This document shows, piece after piece, positions 1-5,643 of a DNA stretch of 9,839 nucleotides (the stretch's first letter is position 1; the number at the start of each line of letters is the position of its first letter). The notes under the pieces are model-generated. The model was not told the DNA's origin and searched no databases. It saw only the letters and a program-made list of their open reading frames with translations. Source of the DNA: Caldithrix sp. RBG_13_44_9 (GTDB lineage Bacteria > Calditrichota > Calditrichia > RBG-13-44-9); contig MESS01000022.1 in the NCBI GenBank assembly GCA_001771055.1, positions 71,076-80,914 of the forward strand. The letters are read 5' to 3'. The position numbers and the translations under genes are program-made.

Positions 1-2
1 TA

Positions 3-155
3 CTTTACGAATTTCTGTCCCGTGATCGAAGTAAATTTGGATTCTGGCTGTTTAATCGTTTTCAACAGTTCAAGCGAAGGTATTTTAATATTGAGGGAAG
101 CGATTCCGGGAAACCATTGAATTTTCCCATGAAAGACGTGAAAAAAGTCCACTAA
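3..155 (+). CDS. C-terminal tail of an unidentified protein (5' end outside window)
   Basis: This frame is open from the left edge of the window and ends at TAA 153-155, giving the last 50 residues of a protein. The tail is basic and aromatic-rich (LYEFLSRDRSKFGFWLF, later FQQFKRRYFNIEG) and ends in KDVKKVH. The other two forward frames stop at 24 and at 120. I do not recognise a family. The absence of an in-frame stop and the protein-like composition suggest a real gene end, but 50 residues is short enough that an accidental open frame is possible. It would lie about 80 bases upstream of the hydrolase on the same strand, so the two could be co-transcribed. Confidence 0.5.
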   Translation, partial: LYEFLSRDRSKFGFWLFNRFQQFKRRYFNIEGSDSGKPLNFPMKDVKKVH

Positions 156-234
156 TTCCACGCCTGCCCGGCTTTTGACGGGAATTATCACGAAATTTAT
201 TATTTCAGTTAATTTCCGGGGTAATGTTTTTAAT

Positions 235-1065
235 ATGTTTTATATGCAAAAACTTGGTCGGTATAAATGGCTCTTAAGTTTAATACTACTTTTTGTTTTG
301 GTTATTCTCATGCGTGAGCAAATTGTCCGCTTCCTGCTCTATCCTGCACCATCAATCCAGGTTCCGCACATACCTCCAGAACCATTGCAGAACCTGACTG
401 TTTCGGTATCTGAGGATTTGCAGATTCAGTGCTGGTATCACTTAATTGATAATAACCATCCGTGGATTATTTTCTTTCATGGTAACGGTGAAAATCTTCA
501 AACCCTGTGGCTGGCGGGTATGTTTAGAGAGTTTGAGAAATTGGGAGCCAATTATCTGGCAGTGGAATATCCTGGCTACGGAAACAGCAGTGGATCTGCC
601 CGGGAAAATACTCTGCTAGAAAGTGCACAGGCAGTGGTGAAAAAAATTCAGTCCGAGTTTCAGCCTCAATCAATTGTTTTGTTTGGCTGGTCACTGGGTG
701 CGGCAGTGGCCATACAAACAGCCGTCAACCCCACCACCAGAATCAGCGGTCTGATCTTAGCCAGTCCCTGGCTGTCATTAGAGGCGATTGCCAAAGAACA
801 CTACCCTGATTGGATGGTTAATTTTTTGTTGACCGAAAGATATGACTCCTTTGCCATCGCTGCGCGAGTTTCCATCCCGGTGTTGATCATTCACGGCAGC
901 CGCGATGAGATCATTCCGGTCCAGCACGGCCGGCAGCTTTCACAGCAATTTCCCGGACTTTTTCAATTCCTTGAAATTCCCCGGGCTCATCATGGTGATC
1001 TGCTGGCTTTTCCACAGACCTGGCAGACTATATCTGAATTCATTTTAAATTTTAGAGCTGAATAA
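235..1065 (+). CDS. Membrane-anchored alpha/beta hydrolase (ABHD12/13, BEM46-like serine hydrolase)
   Basis: This is a 276-residue serine hydrolase of the alpha/beta fold, probably acting on an ester or thioester; its substrate cannot be read from the sequence. Numbering from the ATG at 235, residues about 10-27 form one hydrophobic N-terminal segment preceded by K/R (signal anchor), so the catalytic domain probably faces the periplasm. The HGNGEN oxyanion motif is at 82-87, the nucleophile elbow GWSLGA puts the catalytic serine at S153, the acid is D224 in IHGSRDEIIP, and the base is H253 in AHHGD. An upstream TTG at 175 would add 20 residues but has no ribosome binding site. ATG 235 and ATG 244 are the better starts, neither with a strong Shine-Dalgarno site. 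The fold and motifs resemble the YqkD/FrsA/BEM46 type. The gene ends 139 bases before the DUF2911 gene and no clear terminator lies between them. Confidence 0.85.
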   Translation: MFYMQKLGRYKWLLSLILLFVLVILMREQIVRFLLYPAPSIQVPHIPPEPLQNLTVSVSEDLQIQCWYHLIDNNHPWIIFFHGNGENLQTLWLAGMFREFEKLGANYLAVEYPGYGNSSGSARENTLLESAQAVVKKIQSEFQPQSIVLFGWSLGAAVAIQTAVNPTTRISGLILASPWLSLEAIAKEHYPDWMVNFLLTERYDSFAIAARVSIPVLIIHGSRDEIIPVQHGRQLSQQFPGLFQFLEIPRAHHGDLLAFPQTWQTISEFILNFRAE

Positions 1066-1193
1066 AAGCAGAATGTTTTAAAAAAACAGCTACCCAACGA
1101 AAAGGCTTTGTATCTCCTCGCTATCCTGCTTAAATTTTGCAGCATTTTTTCTGGTTTACTGAATTATTTAATTCAATACTTAACCCATAAATT

Positions 1194-1200
1194 GGAGGAG
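1194..1200 (+). promoter_or_regulatory. Strong ribosome binding site of the DUF2911 gene
   Basis: GGAGGAG lies four bases before ATG 1205; the GGAGG core is six bases away. This near-perfect anti-16S match fixes the start and shows that the host uses canonical Shine-Dalgarno initiation, which weakens assignment to classical Bacteroidia. Confidence 0.8.
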
Positions 1201-1204
1201 TCTC

Positions 1205-2044
1205 ATGCGTTTAGTCTCTATGATGTTTCTGTTGATCATGCTGGTGCTGGTGGTTGCGGATAGCGGTTTGGCCCAGTTAACGTTGCCGCGGATCAGTCCA
1301 AAAGCCAGCGTTTCCCAGACGGTTGGCATAACGGATATCACCATCGAATACTGCCGACCGGGTGTAAAAGGCCGGGTGATCTGGGGAGAACTGGTACCCT
1401 ACAATGAGCCCTGGCGCACCGGTGCCAATGAAGCTACCATCATCTCTTTCAGCAGCGATGTGATGGTTGCCGGCAATAAATTGGCCGAGGGTAAATATGC
1501 CCTGGTCACCATCCCGACTGCTTCTGAATGGACGGTCATCTTCAGTAAACAAACGGACATGTGGGGTGCAATGGGTTACAAACCGGAAGAAGATGTTCTT
1601 CGGATCCAGGTGAAACCCGTGCCAGCCGAATTTACTGAGCGGATGATGTTTTATTTCGACAATTTGACAGATAATTCCGCAGATGCAGTTCTGCAATGGG
1701 AAAAGATAAAAGTCCTATTTACTATCCAGGTTGACGTGAATGGTATGGTAATGGAGCAAGCTCAGAAATCCATCAACTGGCGGACACCTTATCAAGCGGC
1801 CAATTATGCTTTTGAAAATAATTTAGATCTGGCCCAGGCCCAAAAATGGCTGGAATTATCGAAATCCATGGAAAAGAATTTCTCGAATACTGCTCTAGAA
1901 GCCCGTATTATGGAAAAACAGGGGAAAAAGAAGGAAGCGGTCAAAGTAATGGAAGAAGCCATTACCATGGGTAAGGCCATGTCACAGCCGCCGTACAATA
2001 TAGCCGATATGGAAGCTTTGCTGGCAAAGTGGAAGGGCAAGTAA
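1205..2044 (+). CDS. Exported DUF2911-domain protein with helical (TPR-like) C-terminal region
   Basis: The product is 279 residues. Residues 1-23 are a signal peptide (hydrophobic core MFLLIMLVLVVA, likely cleavage after GLA before Q24), so it is periplasmic or outer-membrane associated. Residues about 25-178 form a DUF2911 domain, recognised by YCRPGVKGRVIWGELVPY (49-66), WRTGANEAT (70-78), the GNKLAEGKYALVTIP stretch (90-104) and the EWTVIFSK strand that follows. Residues about 190-275 are helical, with a repeat-like pattern (YAFENNLDLAQAQKWLELS, then ARIMEKQGKKKEAVKVMEEAI) typical of TPR hairpins. DUF2911 has no known biochemical function; such proteins are common in Bacteroidota and relatives as secreted domain-plus-TPR proteins. 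The start is fixed by GGAGGAG at 1194-1200. A strong intrinsic terminator follows at 2163-2202, so this gene closes its transcription unit. Confidence 0.9.
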   Translation: MRLVSMMFLLIMLVLVVADSGLAQLTLPRISPKASVSQTVGITDITIEYCRPGVKGRVIWGELVPYNEPWRTGANEATIISFSSDVMVAGNKLAEGKYALVTIPTASEWTVIFSKQTDMWGAMGYKPEEDVLRIQVKPVPAEFTERMMFYFDNLTDNSADAVLQWEKIKVLFTIQVDVNGMVMEQAQKSINWRTPYQAANYAFENNLDLAQAQKWLELSKSMEKNFSNTALEARIMEKQGKKKEAVKVMEEAITMGKAMSQPPYNIADMEALLAKWKGK

Positions 2045-2101
2045 TCTGAAATTCTTGGTCTGATTCTTTTGCTCACTTTTTGGTCCTTTGCTTTTATTTT
2101 T

Positions 2102-2276
2102 AAACACCAAGACACGAAGAACTCGAAAGACACCAGGAAAAACGATTTAAGATTATAGATACAAAACCTCCTGAAAGTTTTGATCCTTCAGGAGGTTTTT
2201 TTATTCCGATCTTTCATCCTTTCCCAAATTAAATTTAAAAATCTAAAATATTTCTTCATGCTCTTTGTGTTTTTTG
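2102..2276. repeat. Degenerate inverted sequence of the CACCAAGACACGAAG type flanking the terminator
   Basis: On the plus strand, 2102-2119 reads AAACACCAAGACACGAAG and is followed by a related run to 2137. At 2255-2276 lies CTTCATGCTCTTTGTGTTTTTT, which is roughly its reverse complement. AT-rich CACCAAGACACGAAG / CTTTGTGTTTTT sequences are, from general knowledge, familiar as dispersed intergenic repeats in many environmental bacteria. The pair here is imperfect and encloses the terminator at 2163-2202. It may be a decayed short mobile element, but only one locus is visible, so repetition in the genome is inference. Confidence 0.3.
2163..2202 (+). terminator. Rho-independent terminator after the DUF2911 gene
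   Basis: A 13-bp perfect stem (AAAACCTCCTGAA at 2163-2175 with TTCAGGAGGTTTT at 2187-2199) has an 11-base loop and a run of seven T at 2196-2202. It lies 119 bases past the DUF2911 stop codon. The A run on the left side could give weaker activity on the minus strand. Confidence 0.9.
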
Positions 2277-2318
2277 TTAGTCGGTATTAAATTAGTAAAG
2301 ATAGCTGGTTAAAAAATT

Positions 2319-2498
2319 ATGTCATCGACCCAAGAGTATTGTCCCCATTGCCGTAGTATCAGAACTGTTCAAAGCAGGAAAACTTCCCGGAAAGAAAAAG
2401 ATGAATCGGGGCATGAGATAATTGTGGTCATCACTACCTATTATTGTCAAAATTTCCTTCAGTTCATACGATCGGAGCAAAGCAAAAAATTTCAATAG
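2319..2498 (+). CDS. Small zinc-ribbon-like protein, 59 aa, with one cysteine of the second pair missing
   Basis: ATG 2319 to TAG 2496-2498 encodes 59 residues. The N-terminus has YCPHC (C8, C11), then a basic linker (SRKTSRKEKDESGHE), then IIVVITTYYCQNFLQFIRSE with C43 in the place of a second knuckle. In small zinc-ribbon proteins of this shape, as I recall them, the second half reads roughly YHCxxCxxFxRSE; here the fourth ligand position is F46 (TTC 2454-2456), one base from TGC. This could be a three-ligand site, a decaying gene, or a variant using another ligand such as H10 or H32. The ribosome binding site is weak. The gene sits between the terminator at 2163-2202 and the ATPase, 97 bases before the ATPase start on the same strand. 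A specific function is not known. Confidence 0.6.
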   Translation: MSSTQEYCPHCRSIRTVQSRKTSRKEKDESGHEIIVVITTYYCQNFLQFIRSEQSKKFQ

Positions 2499-2583
2499 AT
2501 ATTATTAGTTGTTTTTTACAGATCTCAATGCGTTATAAACCCGGCAAACTATTATTATAGGTTTTCCACATAATCTTCAGTAC

Positions 2584-2590
2584 TAAGGAG
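2584..2590 (+). promoter_or_regulatory. Ribosome binding site that decides the ATPase start
   Basis: TAAGGAG ends five bases before ATG 2596. The in-frame GTG at 2590 overlaps this site and therefore is not the start. A possible sigma70-like promoter, TTGTTT (2509-2514) and TTATAA (2533-2538) with 18-base spacing, lies upstream; it is only a weak match. Confidence 0.75.
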
Positions 2591-2595
2591 TGACC

Positions 2596-5034
2596 ATGCT
2601 GCCCGATTTTGAGAAGCTAGGAGTTTTTTATCTTGGTAAAAAATTTGATCAGCAGAAAAAATCTCTTACAAATGAACTGGTGCTATACGATTCTAAGGAT
2701 TTGACCACCCACGGTATCTGTGTCGGTATGACCGGAAGCGGGAAAACCGGCTTGTGTCTTTCCATCCTGGAAGAAGCCGCCATCGATGGTATTCCGGTTA
2801 TCGCTATCGATCCCAAGGGTGATCTGGGAAACATCCTGTTGTCATTTCCAGCGCTGCAGCCTTCAGATTTTCAACCCTGGGTTGATGAAGGCGAAGCACA
2901 GCGGGCTGGATTATCCACTGAACAATTTGCCCAAAAAACAGCTGAAACCTGGAAAAAGGGTTTGCTGGAGTGGGGACAGGATCCCTCCCGTATTCAACTG
3001 TTAAGAAACGCCGTCGATATGGTGATCTACACTCCCGGCAGCCAGTCCGGCCTAGCGGTGAGCGTCCTGCAATCCTTCCAGGCACCATCCGCCCAACTCC
3101 TCAATGACCCCGAAGCTGTTCGGGATAAAATGCTGTCCGCAGTCTCTGGCTTGCTGGGATTGTTGGGTATTGAAGCTGATCCACTGCGCAGCCGTGAACA
3201 TATTCTGCTTTCCACAATTTTCAAGAACAGCTGGCGGCAGGGCAGAAGCCTGGATATTCCCACCTTGATTCAAAATATTCAGAAACCTCCCTTCGAAAAG
3301 GTAGGGGTCTTCGATCTGGAATCTTTCTATCCCTCTAAGGATCGTTTTGAACTGGCGATTCTGCTGAATAATCTGATCGCCTCTCCCGGTTTTTCAGCCT
3401 GGCTGAGCGGTGCGCCGCTGGATATCCCAAAGTTTCTGTACACTTCTGAAGGTAAACCCCGCCTCAGCATCTTTTCAATCGCTCATCTGTCCGATCCGGA
3501 GCGGATGTTTTTTGTCACCCTGCTGCTCAATGAATTTCTGTCCTGGGTGCGAGTACAACCCGGCACCTCCAGTCTCAGGGCTTTATTATATATCGATGAG
3601 ATCTTCGGTTATTTCCCGCCCACGGCCAATCCGCCTTCCAAGAAACCCATGCTCACTTTGCTGAAGCAGGCCCGGGCTTTTGGAGTAGGAATATTACTGG
3701 CCACCCAGAACCCGGTGGACCTGGACTATAAAGGACTATCTAACACCGGTACCTGGTTCATTGGCCGCCTGCAAACCGAACGTGACCGTGACCGGTTGAT
3801 CGATGGCCTGCTGAGTGCAGAAACCAGCACCGGGCAAACCTATGATCGAATTGCTCTTAGTGAATTGATCTCCGGTTTGGGAAAACGGGTATTTTTTATG
3901 AAGAATATTCATGAGGATCAACCGCTGGTATTCCAATCACGCTGGGCGCTTTCTTATCTGAGGGGACCGCTCACCCTGCCGCAGATCCAGTTATTGATGG
4001 GAAGTCCAAAGGCGGGAGTTTCTGACCTGCCAGGTCCGGCAGCTCACCTGCCGGCGGACAGAGCAGGAATGGAAATCGCAGGTTCCCAAAAACCGATACT
4101 GCCTGCGGCCGTTGAAGAATATTATCTTCCAGTCACTAAAGAAAAGCCATCTCAAGGCAGACTGGTGTATCAACCCCAGGCAGTGGGTTCGGCTAAATTG
4201 CACTTTGTGGAATCACGCCGTAATCTGGATATGTGGCAGGCTCAGACCATTATTGCTCCCTTCAGCGGAGATGGGAGCGAGATAAATTGGGAACAAGGTC
4301 AGGTGTTTAAAGATCGTCAGATTAATCTGGAAAAATCGAGAATGACGGAAGGGGAATATGCGGCTCTGTCTGCCGGAGCCAGCCGGGCAGAAAACTATAA
4401 GATCTGGCAAAAAATGTTTGAGAGTCATCTATTTCAGTATTCTTCTCTGGAATTCATGCAGTGTCTGGCCCTGAAGTTATCGGCCCGTCCGGATGAAATG
4501 GAAGAAGAATTCCGGGGCCGGGTGGCCCTGGTAATTCGGGAGAAAAGAGATCAGGAAGTTGAGAAGCTGCGGCAGCGTTATGCTCCTAAACTGACTTCAC
4601 TGGAAGAACGGATCCGCCGCGCCCAGGAAAGGAAGGAACGGGAAAAATCGCAGGTTACCCAGCAGACCATGCAGACTGCCATCTCAGTTGGAGCTACGGT
4701 ATTGGGGGCATTGTTTGGCAGGAAAACAATCAGCACCGGCACGATCGGCCGGGCTACCACCGCCATGCGTGGCGCCGGGAAAATCGGACGGGAGCAGGGT
4801 GATGTACAGCGGGCTGAAGAAAATTTGCAGGTTTTACAGAATCAACTTTCGGAATTACAATCACAATTTGAAAGTGAACGGATCAATCTTCAGAATAGTC
4901 TTGAACAGTCCCCGACTCAGATTGAAAAGATTCAGGTCAAGCCGCGAAAAGGTGATATTCTTATCACAACTTTCGGATTGGTCTGGACTCCCTGGTATCA
5001 GTTGCCCGGTGGAGAAATGTCTGCCGCTTTCTAA
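2596..5034 (+). CDS. HerA/FtsK-class P-loop ATPase with coiled-coil and glycine-rich C-terminal region
   Basis: This is an 812-residue ATPase of the HerA/VirB4/TraG (DUF87-like) superfamily, presumably a hexameric motor acting on DNA. Numbering from ATG 2596, Walker A is GMTGSGKT (44-51, K50) and IDPKGD follows at 71-76. A long helical insertion (about 80-300) precedes Walker B LLYIDE, with D334 and E335. ATQNP (369-373) holds the sensor Gln/Asn, and the RLQTERDRDR segment just after is arginine-rich, a possible arginine-finger region. Residues about 636-690 are a highly charged coiled coil, 696-734 a glycine/alanine-rich weakly hydrophobic segment (SVGATVLGALFG) and 735-778 a second coiled coil; the protein ends with a hydrophobic strand (GDILITTFGLVWTPWYQ). 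No NurA nuclease, relaxase or secretion partner is visible nearby. The substrate is not known. The gene converges on the symporter operon, and its stop codon is two bases before a 109-bp repeat. Confidence 0.85.
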   Translation: MLPDFEKLGVFYLGKKFDQQKKSLTNELVLYDSKDLTTHGICVGMTGSGKTGLCLSILEEAAIDGIPVIAIDPKGDLGNILLSFPALQPSDFQPWVDEGEAQRAGLSTEQFAQKTAETWKKGLLEWGQDPSRIQLLRNAVDMVIYTPGSQSGLAVSVLQSFQAPSAQLLNDPEAVRDKMLSAVSGLLGLLGIEADPLRSREHILLSTIFKNSWRQGRSLDIPTLIQNIQKPPFEKVGVFDLESFYPSKDRFELAILLNNLIASPGFSAWLSGAPLDIPKFLYTSEGKPRLSIFSIAHLSDPERMFFVTLLLNEFLSWVRVQPGTSSLRALLYIDEIFGYFPPTANPPSKKPMLTLLKQARAFGVGILLATQNPVDLDYKGLSNTGTWFIGRLQTERDRDRLIDGLLSAETSTGQTYDRIALSELISGLGKRVFFMKNIHEDQPLVFQSRWALSYLRGPLTLPQIQLLMGSPKAGVSDLPGPAAHLPADRAGMEIAGSQKPILPAAVEEYYLPVTKEKPSQGRLVYQPQAVGSAKLHFVESRRNLDMWQAQTIIAPFSGDGSEINWEQGQVFKDRQINLEKSRMTEGEYAALSAGASRAENYKIWQKMFESHLFQYSSLEFMQCLALKLSARPDEMEEEFRGRVALVIREKRDQEVEKLRQRYAPKLTSLEERIRRAQERKEREKSQVTQQTMQTAISVGATVLGALFGRKTISTGTIGRATTAMRGAGKIGREQGDVQRAEENLQVLQNQLSELQSQFESERINLQNSLEQSPTQIEKIQVKPRKGDILITTFGLVWTPWYQLPGGEMSAAF

Positions 5035-5036
5035 GG

Positions 5037-5145
5037 ACTAAGTACTCTCGCACATAAATTCGCTGATATATTTTAAAGTACCTGCAGCCATTTGCTTCTC
5101 GTATACAATAATACATTATTATAATCAAGAATTGATGTACTTAGT
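5037..5145. repeat. 109-bp repeat, copy 1, with perfect 9-bp terminal inverted repeats
   Basis: It starts with ACTAAGTAC (5037-5045) and ends with the exact reverse complement GTACTTAGT (5137-5145). The same 109 bases recur at 5517-5625 in direct orientation, 480 bp away, with two T-to-C differences (5067/5547 and 5138/5618). Identity stops abruptly at both ends, so the unit is well defined. It begins two bases after the ATPase stop codon. No obvious target-site duplication flanks it and it encodes no convincing protein. It resembles a MITE-like or other short dispersed element, but genome-wide copy number is unknown. Confidence 0.85.
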
Positions 5146-5248
5146 AACGCCGACCGAAACCTCTCACCCTTTGAACCTTATTATTTTATCACCAATCGTA
5201 GACAGGCTCTACAAGATCATCAATTGAACTATGTGAGATTGTGCAGCA

Positions 5249-5265
5249 AAACATCATAGATGTTT
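5249..5265. repeat. Short hairpin with 7-bp stem and 3-base loop (AAACATC-ATA-GATGTTT)
   Basis: A perfect 7-bp stem with an ATA loop ends two bases before the 144-bp palindrome starts. Its geometry matches the three CCTC/GAGG hairpins nearby although the stem sequence differs. Confidence 0.55.
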
Positions 5266-5302
5266 CATTATTGTAGAAAAAAATATTCCCCTCACGAATC
5301 AC

Positions 5303-5319
5303 GATCCTCGTAGAGGATC
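5303..5319. repeat. REP-like palindrome 1 (GATCCTC-GTA-GAGGATC)
   Basis: A 7-bp perfect stem with a GTA loop. Its CCTCGTAGAGG core is the exact reverse complement of the core of palindromes 2 and 3, so it sits in the opposite orientation. Confidence 0.75.
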
Positions 5320-5358
5320 AATAATTCATTGATGTCCATCAATCCAAATTGTATTATG

Positions 5359-5375
5359 AATCCTCTACGAGGATT
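5359..5375. repeat. REP-like palindrome 2 (AATCCTC-TAC-GAGGATT)
   Basis: A 7-bp perfect stem with a TAC loop, located in the right arm of the 144-bp palindrome and inverted relative to palindrome 1. It is followed on the plus strand by a short T run (5374-5377), so weak termination of transcription coming from the ATPase gene is possible. Confidence 0.75.
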
Positions 5376-5411
5376 TTAAATTGTGAGGCGGTTTATTTTT
5401 CTACAATAATA

Positions 5412-5428
5412 TGACCTCTACGAGGTCA
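5412..5428. repeat. REP-like palindrome 3 (TGACCTC-TAC-GAGGTCA)
   Basis: A 7-bp perfect stem with a TAC loop, one base outside the 144-bp palindrome and in the same orientation as palindrome 2. The CCTCTACGAGG core is conserved while the outer stem bases vary in a compensated way, which points to selection for, or copying of, the hairpin rather than plain sequence. Confidence 0.7.
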
Positions 5429-5516
5429 AAATTTAAACCGTATTAAAACCCATCGCAGGGCCTTGCCGGTCATATGCGAATAATGTTTTTGCGGGTAATC
5501 GAGATCACTCACAGTT

Positions 5517-5625
5517 ACTAAGTACTCTCGCACATAAATTCGCTGACATATTTTAAAGTACCTGCAGCCATTTGCTTCTCGTATACAATAATACATTATT
5601 ATAATCAAGAATTGATGCACTTAGT
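5517..5625. repeat. 109-bp repeat, copy 2, right terminal repeat has one mismatch
   Basis: A direct copy of 5037-5145 with 107 of 109 positions identical. The left end ACTAAGTAC is intact; the right end is GCACTTAGT instead of GTACTTAGT, breaking the perfect terminal inverted repeat. It ends 18 bases beyond the symporter stop codon. CACAG occurs near both edges (5510-5514 and 5626-5630), but it is not directly abutting on the left, so it is a poor target-site duplication. Confidence 0.85.
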
Positions 5626-5643
5626 CACAGCTTTCTGTTCGAA

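Larger units (their letters stand above)
5267..5410. repeat. 144-bp imperfect palindrome (REP/BIME- or MITE-like long hairpin)
   Basis: The ends are a perfect 15-bp inverted repeat: ATTATTGTAGAAAAA (5267-5281) and TTTTTCTACAATAAT (5396-5410). Moving inward, CCTCAC (5290-5295) pairs with GTGAGG (5383-5388), and the CCTCGTAGAGG block (5305-5315 region) pairs with CCTCTACGAGG (5362-5372). The apex is ATTGATG-TC-CATCAAT at 5328-5343. The whole segment can therefore fold as one hairpin centred near 5336. GTAG and CTAC lie near the outer ends; GTAG is the tetranucleotide known at REP sites handled by RAYT (IS200-like) transposases, so a REP/BIME interpretation is reasonable but inferred. Confidence 0.75.
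5146..5516. other. Gene-free spacer between the two 109-bp repeats
   Basis: This 371-bp AT-rich stretch has no convincing coding frame. Its content is mainly palindromes: a weak GTAGA-CAGGC-TCTAC hairpin at 5198-5212, a stem-loop at 5249-5265, the 144-bp long palindrome at 5267-5410, and a third CCTC-TAC-GAGG hairpin at 5412-5428. Nothing recognisable is seen at 5146-5197 or in most of 5430-5510. Its outermost bases, AAC and GTT, lengthen the inner inverted ends of the flanking repeats from 9 to 12 bp. Confidence 0.6.

Noticed and set aside
175..234. Extended N-terminus of the hydrolase from TTG 175.
   Set aside because: There is no Shine-Dalgarno site before it, and ATG codons at 235 and 244 place a normal signal anchor near the N-terminus.
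1056..1116. Possible terminator after the hydrolase gene (AGCTG ... CAGCT).
   Set aside because: The stem is five base pairs with a long A/T loop and there is no T run after it.
1277..1696. Long minus-strand open frame of 139 codons inside the DUF2911 gene.
   Set aside because: It is antisense to a clear DUF2911 coding region with a signal peptide and strong ribosome site; the translation has no recognisable domain.
4688..5041. Plus-strand 117-codon frame overlapping the end of the ATPase gene.
   Set aside because: It lies wholly in another frame of the ATPase coiled-coil region and its composition looks like a shifted reading of that gene.
5426..5620. Minus-strand open frame of 64 codons covering repeat copy 2 (GTG start, protein beginning MHQFLIIIMYYCIREANGC).
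   Set aside because: Its start codon is GTG only because of the copy-2 substitution; copy 1 has GTA. There is no ribosome binding site, the second half runs into unrelated spacer sequence, and no family is recognised. The same frame is also open through copy 1, so a decayed coding origin of the repeat cannot be fully excluded.
5037..5625. CRISPR array or integron attC cassette array.
   Set aside because: There are only two repeats of 109 bp with a single 371-bp spacer, no cas or integrase gene, and the repeat ends do not match the RYYYAAC...GTTRRRY arrangement of attC sites.
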